Below are positions 27,892 to 36,606 of a stretch of 64,000 bases of DNA, piece after piece. The translations under genes and the position numbers were made by a program. Origin of the DNA: Actinoallomurus sp963823735. GTDB lineage: Bacteria; Actinomycetota; Actinomycetes; Streptosporangiales; Streptosporangiaceae. The first letter of the stretch is position 1. Each line of letters starts with the position of its first letter. Below the pieces are notes generated by a model, which was given only the letters and a program-made list of their open reading frames with translations, ran no database searches and had not been told where the DNA came from. The stretch lies in contig CAWGMO010000003.1 of assembly GCA_963823735.1 (NCBI GenBank), positions 682,001-746,000 on the forward strand. Reading direction: 5' to 3'.

Positions 27892-29496
27892 GTGAAGAGG
27901 CTTAAACTGATCTCCGCTGTGGCCGGTGCCGGGGTCGTCGCCGCGACCGTCGCGGCCGTCAGCCTGCAGGGACAGCCCGCGTCGACCGCCGCCCAGGCGG
28001 CCGACGTGACGGTGACCGCGGGATCGATCGCGTGGGCCAAGTGTGACGACCCGTCCCTGGCCAAGTCGCAGTGCGCCCAGGTTCAGGTGCCGCTCGACTA
28101 CCGCCACCCGAACGGCAAGAAGATCTCGGTGGCCGTGTCGCGGCTCAAGCACACCGACACCAAGCACTACAAGGGCGTACTGATCGCGAACCCCGGTGGT
28201 CCCGGTGGCAGCGGCCTCTACCTCTCCGAGGGCCTCGCCGGCTGGTTCGCCGGCGTCGACCACCCGGAGATCGCCGCCCAGTACGACATCATCGGCTTCG
28301 ACCCGCGCGGCGTCGGCGCCAGCAAGCCCGCCGTGTCGTGCGACCCGCACTTCTCCGACCCGGTGCGCCCCGACTACGTCCCGCGCACCAAGGCCGCCGA
28401 GAAGGCCTGGAAGAAGAAGTCTCAGGCGTACGCCAAGGCCTGCGCGGCCAAGTTCGGCTGGCTGCTCCCGCACCTGAAGACCACCGACGCGGCACGCGAC
28501 ATCGACGCGATCCGCGCGGCGCTGGGCCAGAAGCAGATCAACTACTACGGCTTCTCGTACGGCACCTACCTCGGCGCCACGTACGGGACGCTGTTCCCCA
28601 AGCGCGTCCGCCGCATGATCCTCGACGGCAACGTCGACGAACGCGGCGTCTGGTACGACGCCAACCTCGAGCAGGACAAGGCGTTCGAGCGGAACATCAA
28701 GTTCTTCTTCGGCTGGATCGCCAAGTACGACTCGATCTACCACCTCGGCACGTCCGAGAAGGCGGTCGAGAAGGCGTACTACAAGATGCGCACCGCGGCC
28801 GGCAAGAGCCCCATCGGCGGCAAGGTCGGCCCGGACGAACTGGACGACACGTTCCTGAACGCCGGCTACAACACCGGCTGGTACGAGCCGATCGCCCAGA
28901 TATTCTCCGGATTCGTGACGAAGGGCGACGCGGACTCCCTCGTCGGCTTCTACACGGACAACATCTTCACGCCGGACGACAACGGCTTCGCGATGTACAA
29001 CGCCGTCCAGGCCGCCGACGCCCGCTGGCCGCACAACTGGACCAAGTGGCACCGTGACGCGGCGACGCTGTACAAGCAGGGCTACAAGTTCAACACGTGG
29101 GGCAACGTGTGGTTCAACGCCCCCGTCGCGTACTGGCCCTTCCAGGGCGGCCCGGCCCTCAGGCTGAACGGCCGGGGAATGGCCACCGCACTCCTCGTCC
29201 AGTCGACCCTGGACGCCGCGACGCCGTACCCGGGTGGCGAGGAGATGCACAAGCTCCTCCCGTCCCGCCTGGTCGCCGAGATCGGCGGCAAGACCCACGC
29301 CAACACCCTGAACGGCAACGCCTGCCTGGACGACAAGGTCGCCGCGTACTTGAACACCGGCGCCCTCCCGTCCAGCAAGCCCGGCACGGGCCCGGACGCC
29401 AAGTGCAAGGCCCTCCCGGACCCGGTCCCGTCCAGCGTCAGCGCCGCGACGGTAGCGAAGAAGCTCCCGACCCGCCCGCTGATCGGCCGCCCGTAG
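27892..29496 (+). CDS. Secreted S33 alpha/beta-hydrolase, copy 2
   Basis: 534 residues from GTG 27892 with an upstream gaggggg ribosome site; the frame is open 135 bases further but without signal-peptide character. Signal segment KLISAVAGAGVVAATVAAV. Same order of motifs as copy 1: ANPGGPGGSGLY (99-110), Ser222 (YYGFSYGTYLG), STLDAATPYPGG, GGKTHAN. The two copies share long blocks (IIGFDPRGVG, LEQDKAFE, AKYDSIYHLGT), so they arose by tandem duplication but have diverged, especially in the lid region. Own terminator follows. Confidence 0.9.
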   Translation: MKRLKLISAVAGAGVVAATVAAVSLQGQPASTAAQAADVTVTAGSIAWAKCDDPSLAKSQCAQVQVPLDYRHPNGKKISVAVSRLKHTDTKHYKGVLIANPGGPGGSGLYLSEGLAGWFAGVDHPEIAAQYDIIGFDPRGVGASKPAVSCDPHFSDPVRPDYVPRTKAAEKAWKKKSQAYAKACAAKFGWLLPHLKTTDAARDIDAIRAALGQKQINYYGFSYGTYLGATYGTLFPKRVRRMILDGNVDERGVWYDANLEQDKAFERNIKFFFGWIAKYDSIYHLGTSEKAVEKAYYKMRTAAGKSPIGGKVGPDELDDTFLNAGYNTGWYEPIAQIFSGFVTKGDADSLVGFYTDNIFTPDDNGFAMYNAVQAADARWPHNWTKWHRDAATLYKQGYKFNTWGNVWFNAPVAYWPFQGGPALRLNGRGMATALLVQSTLDAATPYPGGEEMHKLLPSRLVAEIGGKTHANTLNGNACLDDKVAAYLNTGALPSSKPGTGPDAKCKALPDPVPSSVSAATVAKKLPTRPLIGRP

Positions 29497-29519
29497 TTCC
29501 TCGGCCCTAACTGATCGTC

Positions 29520-29554
29520 AGAGATCCCCGGCGCTATCCGCGCCGGGGATCTCT
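29520..29554 (+). terminator. Terminator after hydrolase copy 2
   Basis: 15-bp perfect stem (29520-29534 with 29540-29554), five-base loop, 23 bases after the stop. Confidence 0.88.
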
Positions 29555-30042
29555 GCCGTTCGGCGCCGGTACGTCCCCGGCGCTCGCCGTAGTGTGCGGC
29601 CGTTTCTGTGGCGGGGGGAGTGGGTGGCTTCTTTTCAGCGGCGGTATCGGCCGCACCTTCGGGACTCGCCGTCCGCGTGGGCATCTCCGCCGCGGAGCCC
29701 CGTCTGCCCTGCCCTCTGTTCAGCCTGAGGTCTTCACCACATGCCGGCGCCCGTCTGCCCTGACCTGCGTACAAGCCGAAGCCTCCACGACGCGAATGTG
29801 CTGGGCGTCCGTCCACCTGGCGGTTTTCGCGGCGGGGCGTACCCGAGAATTTCGCTGTTCCAGCGCGGTCTCCGTGGGCTGGGGCGCGGCCTGCCGCACC
29901 ATCCCGCCGATCTCCGGCCGATCCTGCCGTACCCTTACAAGGTGAGCGGAGCGAACCAGGAGGCCGTGCCCACCGCTCGCGAGGCATCGATCAACCACCG
30001 CACGGTGAGGGCCGGCCGAGCGGGTGTGAATCAGGAGACACC
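29555..30042. other. Intergenic region with an imperfect direct repeat
   Basis: 488 bases with no convincing gene. Two imperfect copies of a roughly 45-base unit starting CGTCTGCCCTG (29701 and 29752, period 51) are present. The last 100 bases probably carry the promoter and leader of the acetyltransferase at 30043. Confidence 0.5.
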
Positions 30043-30894
30043 GTGAGCCCGGTGCTACGGACCTCTCCGGTCCGGCTTCTCGACGACCGCCACCTCGACG
30101 AGGCGATCGCGATCCTCGACGCTGAGCCGGTGTCGAACGTCTTCGTCAGCTCGCGCGTGCACGTCGCCGGCCTGGACTCAGGCCGCCTGGGCGCCCAGAT
30201 GTGGGGCTACCACCGTGGCGGGCAACTGACCTCGCTCTGCTACTCCGGCGCCAACCTCGTACCGGTCGCCGCCGACGCCGAGGCGTCACGCTACTTCGCC
30301 GACAAGGCACGCTCGCAGGGCCGCCGCTGCTCGTCGATCGTCGGCCCGGTCACCACCGTCACCCAGATGTGGAACTCCCTCCGCCCGTCCTGGGGCCGCC
30401 CCCGAGCCGTACGCGCCGCGCAGCCCGTGATGTCCACGACCTCCCAGCCGGCCATCACCCCTGACCCGGCCGTACGCCGCGTCACGATGAGGGAGTTCGA
30501 CACCCTCTACCCGGCCTGCGTCGCGATGTTCACCGAAGAGGTCGGAGTGTCGCCCCAGGCCGGCGACGGGGGAGTCCTGTACCGCGCCCGAGTCGCCGAA
30601 CTCATCCGCTCCGGCCGAGCCTTCGCCCGAATCGACAACGGCCGCGTAGTGTTCAAAGCCGAGATCGGCGCCGTCACCCCCCACGCCTGCCAGGTCCAGG
30701 GCGTCTGGGTCCACCCCGACCTCCGAGGCCGCCGCTACGCCGTCCACGGCATGGCCGCCGTCGTCAACGAGGCCCTGCGCTCCATCGCCCCCGCCGTCTC
30801 CCTGTACGTGAACGACTTCAACACCCCCGCCCGCGCCACTTACCGCCGCGTCGGCTTCCGAGACGTGAACACCTTCATGAGCGTGATGTTCTGA
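30043..30894 (+). CDS. GNAT acetyltransferase with N-terminal DUF4081-like domain
   Basis: 283 residues from GTG 30043 (caggaga ribosome site). The N-terminal half (about 10-130: LDDRHLDEAIAILDAEPVSNVFV, SSIVGPVTTVTQMW) matches the DUF4081 module. The C-terminal half is a GNAT domain with acetyl-CoA loop VQGVWVHPDLRGRRYAVHGMA (about 222-242) and VNDFNTPARATYRRVGF. This gene normally follows ispG directly in actinomycetes; here about 4 kb with two hydrolases intervenes. Substrate unknown. Confidence 0.9.
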   Translation: MSPVLRTSPVRLLDDRHLDEAIAILDAEPVSNVFVSSRVHVAGLDSGRLGAQMWGYHRGGQLTSLCYSGANLVPVAADAEASRYFADKARSQGRRCSSIVGPVTTVTQMWNSLRPSWGRPRAVRAAQPVMSTTSQPAITPDPAVRRVTMREFDTLYPACVAMFTEEVGVSPQAGDGGVLYRARVAELIRSGRAFARIDNGRVVFKAEIGAVTPHACQVQGVWVHPDLRGRRYAVHGMAAVVNEALRSIAPAVSLYVNDFNTPARATYRRVGFRDVNTFMSVMF

Positions 30895-31090
30895 ACGCGT
30901 AGCACGCACCGGACATGAACAACCGCTCCAAGCCAAGGACGGGCAGGCGACAGCTCCACTCGTGATCGTCGGATCGCTGGTCCGGCAGGTGCATACCGGG
31001 GCGGGACAGGCCCGCACGGGGTGATGGCCTGCATAGGGCGGGGTCAAAATGGCTGGCCCGCGCGGGTGGTGGGGGCGCGCAGGATGACAT

Positions 31091-31302
31091 GGTCTGCGCG
31101 GGGCGTGGTCCGCACGGGGTTGCGGTCTGCGCGGGGTGCGGTTCACGGCGCGGTCCGCACGGGGTTGCGGTCCGCACGGGGTTGCGGTCCGCACGGGGCG
31201 CGGTCCGCACGGAGTGGTGGTCGGCACGGGATCGGGCAGATAAACGTGGGTGGTCCGCACCGGATGATGGGTGCGCGGGGTCGACTGGTCCACACGGGAT
31301 GG
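31091..31302. repeat. GC-rich minisatellite, 16-17 bp unit
   Basis: About nine tandem or near-tandem copies of GGTCCGCACGGGGTTGC: starts at 31091, 31107, 31124, 31152, 31169, 31186, 31202, 31219, 31252 and 31287. Copies at 31107, 31152 and 31169 are identical; outer copies decay. Open frames across it on either strand merely reflect the repeat. Confidence 0.75.
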
Positions 31303-31316
31303 CCACGTACCGAGCG

Positions 31317-31793
31317 TCAGCTGAACCTCCTCGCCAGCTTCAGCAGATCGGTCAGTAACTGCTCAGTCCGTAACCGTGGGCTGACCGCGTACCGCCGGAT
31401 CGCGTTGATCTCCTCGGGGACGAGCTGCCACACGCCCCACTGGCCGGCGTTGAAGGCGTACTTGTTCTGGCCGTTCCACAGGACCCCGTACCGTAAAAAC
31501 AAATTGTCCATCATGGGAGCGATTTGAGGCGCTCGATGGGCAATGGTGGCTAAATTCTGCTGCCCGGGAGTTTGCGCTAATACGACGACGTCCCGTAATT
31601 CAGGCGCGGTGGCGGCGAAGTCACGTATCGCCTGGCGTGCGGTGTGCTGCTCCGCCTCGGGGCGGTTCGGCCCGTCGTACAAGAAGAAGAGAAGGTCGAG
31701 CAGGTGTTCGTACACCGCCGCCCGAGGGACGATCCGCAGCTTCGGGGGCCGTGTGACCATGGTCTCGTCAAATTCGTATCGCGAATTCACCAT
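31317..31793 (-). CDS. Hypothetical protein
   Basis: 158 residues if started at ATG 31793; starts at 31760 or 31853 are also possible. No family is recognised. Soluble-looking with a helical N-terminal half (AAVYEHLLDLLFFLYDGPNRPEAEQH, about 26-51 in two parts) and a middle LFLRYGVLWNGQNKYAFNAGQWGVWQLVPEE rich in aromatics. The C-terminus is RTEQLLTDLLKLARRFS. Codon use has more A/T third positions than neighbouring genes. Flanked by the minisatellite and a C-rich tract. The reading frame looks like protein, but this is not proof of function. Confidence 0.5.
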   Translation of the reverse strand: MVNSRYEFDETMVTRPPKLRIVPRAAVYEHLLDLLFFLYDGPNRPEAEQHTARQAIRDFAATAPELRDVVVLAQTPGQQNLATIAHRAPQIAPMMDNLFLRYGVLWNGQNKYAFNAGQWGVWQLVPEEINAIRRYAVSPRLRTEQLLTDLLKLARRFS

Positions 31794-31944
31794 ACCCAGC
31801 AAACGCCCCCCACCCCCAAAACGTGACTCACCCCCACGGCACAAAAAACTCACCCCACCAATTAAAGAACCGCTTTACGGCGATTCGCCCGGAAAAGCGA
31901 CCGCGCTAGGCTGATCATGGCGTGTACCCGGAAGGGAGAGCCCT

Positions 31945-32709
31945 GTGAAGATCGAGCTGTCGCGGGACGGTGACGTGGCCGAGGTCGCGGTCGGGGACGG
32001 GCAGCACGGGAACGCGCTGTCGCGTACCGACTGGCGTGAGCTGGAGCGGACCTTTCGTGAGCTGGCGCGGGACGACGGCCTGCGGGCGGTCATCGTTCGT
32101 GGTCAGGGTGGGGTGTTCAGCGCCGGGTCGGACATGCGCGAGTGGGTGCTGGCCGACATCACCGACGTCGCGGAGGATTTCGCGGCGATGGAGGCGGCGT
32201 TCACCGCGATCGAGGAGCTGCCGGTTCCCGTCGTCGCCCAGGTCGAGGGGGTGGCGGCCGGGGCGGGGTGTCAGCTCGCGCTCGCGTGTGATCTTCAGGT
32301 GCTCGCCGACGGTGCGCGGATCGGCATGCCGATCGCCCGGCTGGGCATCCTCGTCAGCCCCGCGTTCGCCGCCCGCCTGCACGTCCTCGCCGGCCCGGGT
32401 ACGACCCGCGAACTCCTCTACACGGGCCGCCTCGTGCCCGCCGACGAGGCCGTACGCCTCGGCCTGGCCACCCGCTGCGTCCCCGAACCCGAACTCGCCA
32501 CCGCCACCCGCCGCCTCGTCCTCAGCGTCACCCGCAACCCGGCGGCGTCCATCCGAGCCGCCAAACAGGCCGTAGACGCCGCCCTGGCCGCCCCGAGAGC
32601 CGCCGCGAAGGCCGGAGCCGGCGGCCCGCCCGTCGCGTACGAGGACTTCCAGAGGGGCATTTCGACCTTCCTCACCCGGGACATCTCGGGCGAAGAGGGC
32701 CGCTCGTAA
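31945..32709 (+). CDS. Enoyl-CoA hydratase/isomerase family protein
   Basis: 254 residues from GTG 31945 with a ggaagggagag ribosome site. Crotonase fold: oxyanion-hole segments FSAGSDMREW (about 58-67) and GVAAGAGCQLALACDL (about 102-117). The second active-site region IARLGILVSPAF (about 133-144) lacks the usual hydratase glutamate pattern, so hydratase, isomerase or thioesterase-like activity cannot be told apart. Stands alone; no other fatty-acid genes adjoin. Confidence 0.85.
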   Translation: MKIELSRDGDVAEVAVGDGQHGNALSRTDWRELERTFRELARDDGLRAVIVRGQGGVFSAGSDMREWVLADITDVAEDFAAMEAAFTAIEELPVPVVAQVEGVAAGAGCQLALACDLQVLADGARIGMPIARLGILVSPAFAARLHVLAGPGTTRELLYTGRLVPADEAVRLGLATRCVPEPELATATRRLVLSVTRNPAASIRAAKQAVDAALAAPRAAAKAGAGGPPVAYEDFQRGISTFLTRDISGEEGRS

Positions 32710-32811
32710 GGCGGCCCCTGCGCTCGCATGGGTCGACCGGCGGTCGAGCGCGACGGGACCGTCGTAGATGAGGGCCGGTGCCGAGCCGGTCGCCAGGCCA
32801 CCGGAGCAGAG

Positions 32812-33186
32812 CTAGTGCACCAGCGTCGTGAGGAGGCGGTTCAGGTCGGCTTCCGGGTCGGTGGTGAGGCCCGCGTGGACGGGGCCTGGTTGGATCACGG
32901 TGCTTCTCGGGGCTGTCAGCCAGCGGAAGCGTTTGCCCAGGGGTTCCTCGGCGGCCTGGCCTGCGGCGGGGCCGCCGCAGCAGCGGTTCTCCACCGCGGT
33001 CAACGCGGCGCGGAGGCCTGATACATCAAGGTCCGGGTCCAGTACGCGGAGGCGGTCGGCGTCCACGTGGACCCGGCAGCCCAGGAAGTCCGCCGCCTGG
33101 CAGTAGACGATCACGCCGACGTTCATGGACTCGCCGCGTTCGACGCGGGGGATCACGCGCAGGGCGGCGTACTCGAAGACGTTCAT
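32812..33186 (-). CDS. DUF3037 domain-containing protein
   Basis: 124 residues from ATG 33186, which overlaps the HipA-like gene stop by four bases. FEYAALRVIPRVERGESMNVGVIVYC is the DUF3037 hallmark, and the remainder (FLGCRVHVDADRLRVLDPDLD, GKRFRWLTAPRSTVIQPGPVH) is conserved in the family. Soluble, no known activity. It nearly always accompanies a HipA-like kinase, and the coupling here supports a joint function. Confidence 0.9.
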   Translation of the reverse strand: MNVFEYAALRVIPRVERGESMNVGVIVYCQAADFLGCRVHVDADRLRVLDPDLDVSGLRAALTAVENRCCGGPAAGQAAEEPLGKRFRWLTAPRSTVIQPGPVHAGLTTDPEADLNRLLTTLVH

Positions 33187-34010
33187 GGGTTCAGCCAGTG
33201 GGGGCGGGCCGAGGCGGACGGTTCCTGGCGGGGGACGGCCGGGGAGGCCGGGCCGATCTTCGGTAGCCAGGGGGCCGGGTCGGAGGCGCGGGCGCGTAGC
33301 TGCGCGACGTACGCCGCGGCGACGTCCGACGGCGCGTCGAACCCCGGCTCGTCCGTCATCCACTCTGGTGGGACGAGCGCCACGACCTCGCGTAGCAGCT
33401 CCTCCGTCACCTGGGGCGCCAGCGTACGGCCGGCGGTGGCCAGTGCCTCGTCGTCGATGAACGTCGCCAGCACGTGGTCGCCCGCGTCGTACGGCCGGCT
33501 GACCAGGTTGTCGGCTCTGGCCCAGGCGTGGTGGAAGTACAGGCTGGCTCCGTGGTCGATCAGCCAGACGTCGCCGTGCCACACGAGGAGGTTCGGGTTG
33601 CGCCAGCTTCGGTCGACGTTGCCGATCAGCGCGTCGAACCAGAGTGTGGCGGCGGCGAACGACGGGTCCGGGCTCCAGGCCAGCGGGTCGAAGCCGAGGG
33701 ACCCGGGCAGGTAGTCGATGCCGAGGTTGAGCCCTGGGCTCGCCTTCAGCAGGTCCTGGACGTCCGGGTCGGGCTCGTGGCGTCCGATCACCGGGTCGAT
33801 CGTGACCGTCACGATGTCGGGGACGCGCAGGCCGAGCCGCCGGGCGAGCTCGCCGGCGATGATCTCGGCGATGAGCGCCTTCCGCCCCTGCCCCGCGCCA
33901 TGAAATTTCACGACATAGGTACCAAGGTCGTCGGCTTCGGCGATCGCGGGCAACGACCCGCCCTCACGCAGCGGTGTCACATAGCGCGTGGCGGTGACGT
34001 TCGGCAGCAC
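33183..34010 (-). CDS. HipA-like kinase (DUF3037 partner)
   Basis: 275 residues from GTG 34010; upstream codons are open but not protein-like. Kinase-like features: YVVKFHGAGQGRKALIAE (ATP-binding lysine region, about 32-49), catalytic loop GNVDRSWRNPNLLVW (about 129-143), metal motif WLIDHGASLYF with DHG in place of DFG. It lacks the N-terminal HipA subdomain and is shorter than HipA toxin (about 440 residues), so it is a HipA_2-type protein. No HipB antitoxin adjoins; DUF3037 may be its partner. Confidence 0.85.
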   Translation of the reverse strand: MLPNVTATRYVTPLREGGSLPAIAEADDLGTYVVKFHGAGQGRKALIAEIIAGELARRLGLRVPDIVTVTIDPVIGRHEPDPDVQDLLKASPGLNLGIDYLPGSLGFDPLAWSPDPSFAAATLWFDALIGNVDRSWRNPNLLVWHGDVWLIDHGASLYFHHAWARADNLVSRPYDAGDHVLATFIDDEALATAGRTLAPQVTEELLREVVALVPPEWMTDEPGFDAPSDVAAAYVAQLRARASDPAPWLPKIGPASPAVPRQEPSASARPHWLNP

Positions 34011-34254
34011 GGGCTCACCGTATCGAGGGTGGCGGCATGCGAGCGACGGACACCCGCATGCCGGCCCCCGGTGAATCCGATCAACCGGCTCCGGACGTGC
34101 GGAGCCACTGAAGCCTAGGCACACCAGGTACCGATGCTCTGATGCATATGCCACATTGCGCCTGACCTCCAAGGTGGTTAAGGGTGTCCCGTACTCTCAT
34201 CACCGGGGGACGACTAGGCACTCAACGGACACCGTGGTCCGCAAAGGGGCATAA

Positions 34255-36606
34255 ATGGGCGACGTTCGCGACATCGAGGTTGTGGACCTGGATCTCGACG
34301 TGCTCGACGAGATCCAGCGGCGCGTGCTGTGGCTCGCCGTCCGCATCGTCGACGCGGCCAACCGGGAACGCGACACCGGAGACGGGGTGAAGGTCGGCGG
34401 CCACCAGGCGTCGAGCGCGTCCCTGGTCACCGCGATGACCGCGCTGTGGTTCCACTACCTGCGCGCCGAGGACCGCGTGAGCGTCAAACCGCACGCCTCG
34501 CCGGTCTTCCACGCCATCAAGTACCTCCTCGGCGACCTCGACCGCTCCTACCTCACGACCCTGCGCGCACGCGGCGGCCTCCAGTCCTACCCGAGCCGTA
34601 CGAAGGACCCCGACGGCGTCGACTTCTCCACCGGCTCGGTCGGGCTGGGCGCCGCGGCGCCGCTGTTCGCCGCGGCCGTACGCAGGTACGTCGACGCGCA
34701 CTGGCCCTCGGAGAACACCGAGGAGGCGCGGTTCATCGCGCTGCTCGGCGACGCCGAACTCGACGAGGGCAACGTCTGGGAGGCCATCGCCGACCCCGCC
34801 ACGCAGGGCCTCGGCAACGTCATGTGGCTCGTCGACTTCAACCGGCAGTCGCTGGACCGGGTCGTACCGGGCACGCGGATCGCCCAGTGGCGCGGCCAGT
34901 TCGAGGCGGCCGGCTGGCACGTCGTGGAGGTCAAGTACGGCCGGCGGCTGCGCGAGGCGCCCGTCCCCGTACGCGGCTGGATCGACCTGATGTCGAACGA
35001 GCAGTACCAGGCGCTGTTCGGCCTCGACGGCCCGAAGCTGCGCGAGATGTTCCTCGACGGCGCGCCCCCCGAGGTGGCCGACGCGGTGGCCGGGCTGCCC
35101 GACGACGAGCTCGCCGAACTGGTCAAGGACCTCGGCGGCCACGACATCGTCGCGATGCTGGAGGCGTACGCGCAGTGCGACGCCGTCACCGACCGCCCCA
35201 GCGTCGTCTTCGCGTACACGGTCAAGGGCCACGGCCTGCCGATCGCCGGCAACCCGCGCAACCACTCGTCCCTCCTCAACGCCGACCAGATCGGCGCGCT
35301 GCGTGACTCGCTCGGCCTGACCGACGACTGGGCGCGGTTCGAGCCCGCGAGCCCCGAGGGCATCCTGTGCAACCGCCGCCGCGAGGACCTGCGCCGTACG
35401 CCGGCACGGAAGGCCCTCGGCGTCACGGTGCCGGCGTCCACCGGCGTACGCACGTCGCGGCCGGTGTCCACACAGGACGCCTTCGGCAAGATCCTCGTCG
35501 ACCTGTCGCGCGACGAGAAGGTGGCGCCGTACCTGGTCACGACCGCACCCGACGTCGCGACCTCGACGAACCTGGCCGGCTTCATCAACCGTACGGGCGT
35601 GTTCACCCCCGCCGAGCAGCGCGCGTGGAGTCCCGACCCGCTGCTGAAGTGGACCGAGAGCCCCAAGGGCCAGCACATCGAACTCGGCATCTCCGAGATG
35701 AACCTGTTCCTGCTGCTCGGCCAGCTCGGGCTCGCCGGCGACCTGCACGGCCAGCCGCTGCTGCCGGTCGGCACCGTGTACGACCCGTTCGTCTGCCGGG
35801 GCCTCGACGCGTTCATCTACGGCGTCTACTCGGGCGCGCGCTTCGTCGTCGCCGGCACCCCGTCGGGCATCACCCTCGCCCCGGAGGGCGGCGCACACCA
35901 GTCGACGATCACCGCCTCGATCGGCCTGGAACTCCCGAACGTCACGTACGTGGAACCCGCGTACGCCACGGCACTCGACTGGCTGCTCTGCGACGCCATC
36001 GGCCGCATGGCCGCCGGCCCCGCGGAGACGACCACCGCTGTGCCGGCGGAGGACGGCGCGTACTACTTCCGCCTGACGACTCGCCCGGTAGACCAGAAGC
36101 CGTTCGAGGAGGCTCGCGCGCGGCTGGGCGACGCGGTGCTGCGCCGCCAGGTCCTGGCAGGGGCATATCTGCTGCACGAGTCCGAAGTGGAAGGCCCGCC
36201 CGTGTACCTGGCCGCGACCGGCGCGGTCATGCCGGAGACCCTGGCCGCCTCCCGCGAACTGGAGGAGGAAGGCGTCGCCGCCCACGTAGTGGACGTGACC
36301 TCGCCGGACCGCCTTTACTCGGCGTGGCAGCGCACGTTGCGCCAGGGCGTACGCACGGCGACCACCCCGTCGGAAGCCGGAGTCCTGCGAGCCGCCTTCT
36401 CGAACGGCCGGCGCACCCCGATCGTGACCGTCCAGGACGCCGCGTCCCACGCGATGGCGTGGCTGGGATCGGCCTTGGGCGTCCCGTGCGTACCGCTGGG
36501 CGTCGACGAGTTCGGCCAGTCCGGCTCCATCCCGGAACTGTACGAACTCCACGATCTGCTCCCCGGCTCCATCGTCAACGCCGCCTTGGCGGCTTTGTCT
36601 CTCTGA
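34255..36606 (+). CDS. Pyruvate dehydrogenase E1 (AceE)-like/transketolase-like enzyme
   Basis: 783 residues. N-terminal thiamine-diphosphate domain: GGHQASSASLVTAMTALWF (about 48-66) and the cofactor motif GDAELDEGN...LVDFNRQSLD (about 164-203). The pyrimidine-binding middle domain (about 410-620) includes PEGGAHQSTI, and a C-terminal transketolase-like domain ends QSGSIPELYELHDLL. It resembles AceE homodimeric E1 but is about 100 residues shorter than AceE (about 890). No E2 or E3 gene adjoins. Probably a 2-oxo-acid-decarboxylating enzyme; substrate uncertain. Confidence 0.85.
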   Translation: MGDVRDIEVVDLDLDVLDEIQRRVLWLAVRIVDAANRERDTGDGVKVGGHQASSASLVTAMTALWFHYLRAEDRVSVKPHASPVFHAIKYLLGDLDRSYLTTLRARGGLQSYPSRTKDPDGVDFSTGSVGLGAAAPLFAAAVRRYVDAHWPSENTEEARFIALLGDAELDEGNVWEAIADPATQGLGNVMWLVDFNRQSLDRVVPGTRIAQWRGQFEAAGWHVVEVKYGRRLREAPVPVRGWIDLMSNEQYQALFGLDGPKLREMFLDGAPPEVADAVAGLPDDELAELVKDLGGHDIVAMLEAYAQCDAVTDRPSVVFAYTVKGHGLPIAGNPRNHSSLLNADQIGALRDSLGLTDDWARFEPASPEGILCNRRREDLRRTPARKALGVTVPASTGVRTSRPVSTQDAFGKILVDLSRDEKVAPYLVTTAPDVATSTNLAGFINRTGVFTPAEQRAWSPDPLLKWTESPKGQHIELGISEMNLFLLLGQLGLAGDLHGQPLLPVGTVYDPFVCRGLDAFIYGVYSGARFVVAGTPSGITLAPEGGAHQSTITASIGLELPNVTYVEPAYATALDWLLCDAIGRMAAGPAETTTAVPAEDGAYYFRLTTRPVDQKPFEEARARLGDAVLRRQVLAGAYLLHESEVEGPPVYLAATGAVMPETLAASRELEEEGVAAHVVDVTSPDRLYSAWQRTLRQGVRTATTPSEAGVLRAAFSNGRRTPIVTVQDAASHAMAWLGSALGVPCVPLGVDEFGQSGSIPELYELHDLLPGSIVNAALAALSL

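Noticed and set aside
30286..31293. Minus-strand frame with repeated RADRNPVRTATPCGP-like units
   Set aside because: The apparent protein repeat comes from the 16-17 bp minisatellite read in frame, and the other half is antisense to the GNAT gene.
31091..31302. CRISPR-like array
   Set aside because: Units are 16-17 bp, contiguous without spacers, and no cas genes are near.
34222..36552. 776-codon minus-strand frame
   Set aside because: Exact antisense shadow of the E1-like gene; no domain or ribosome site.
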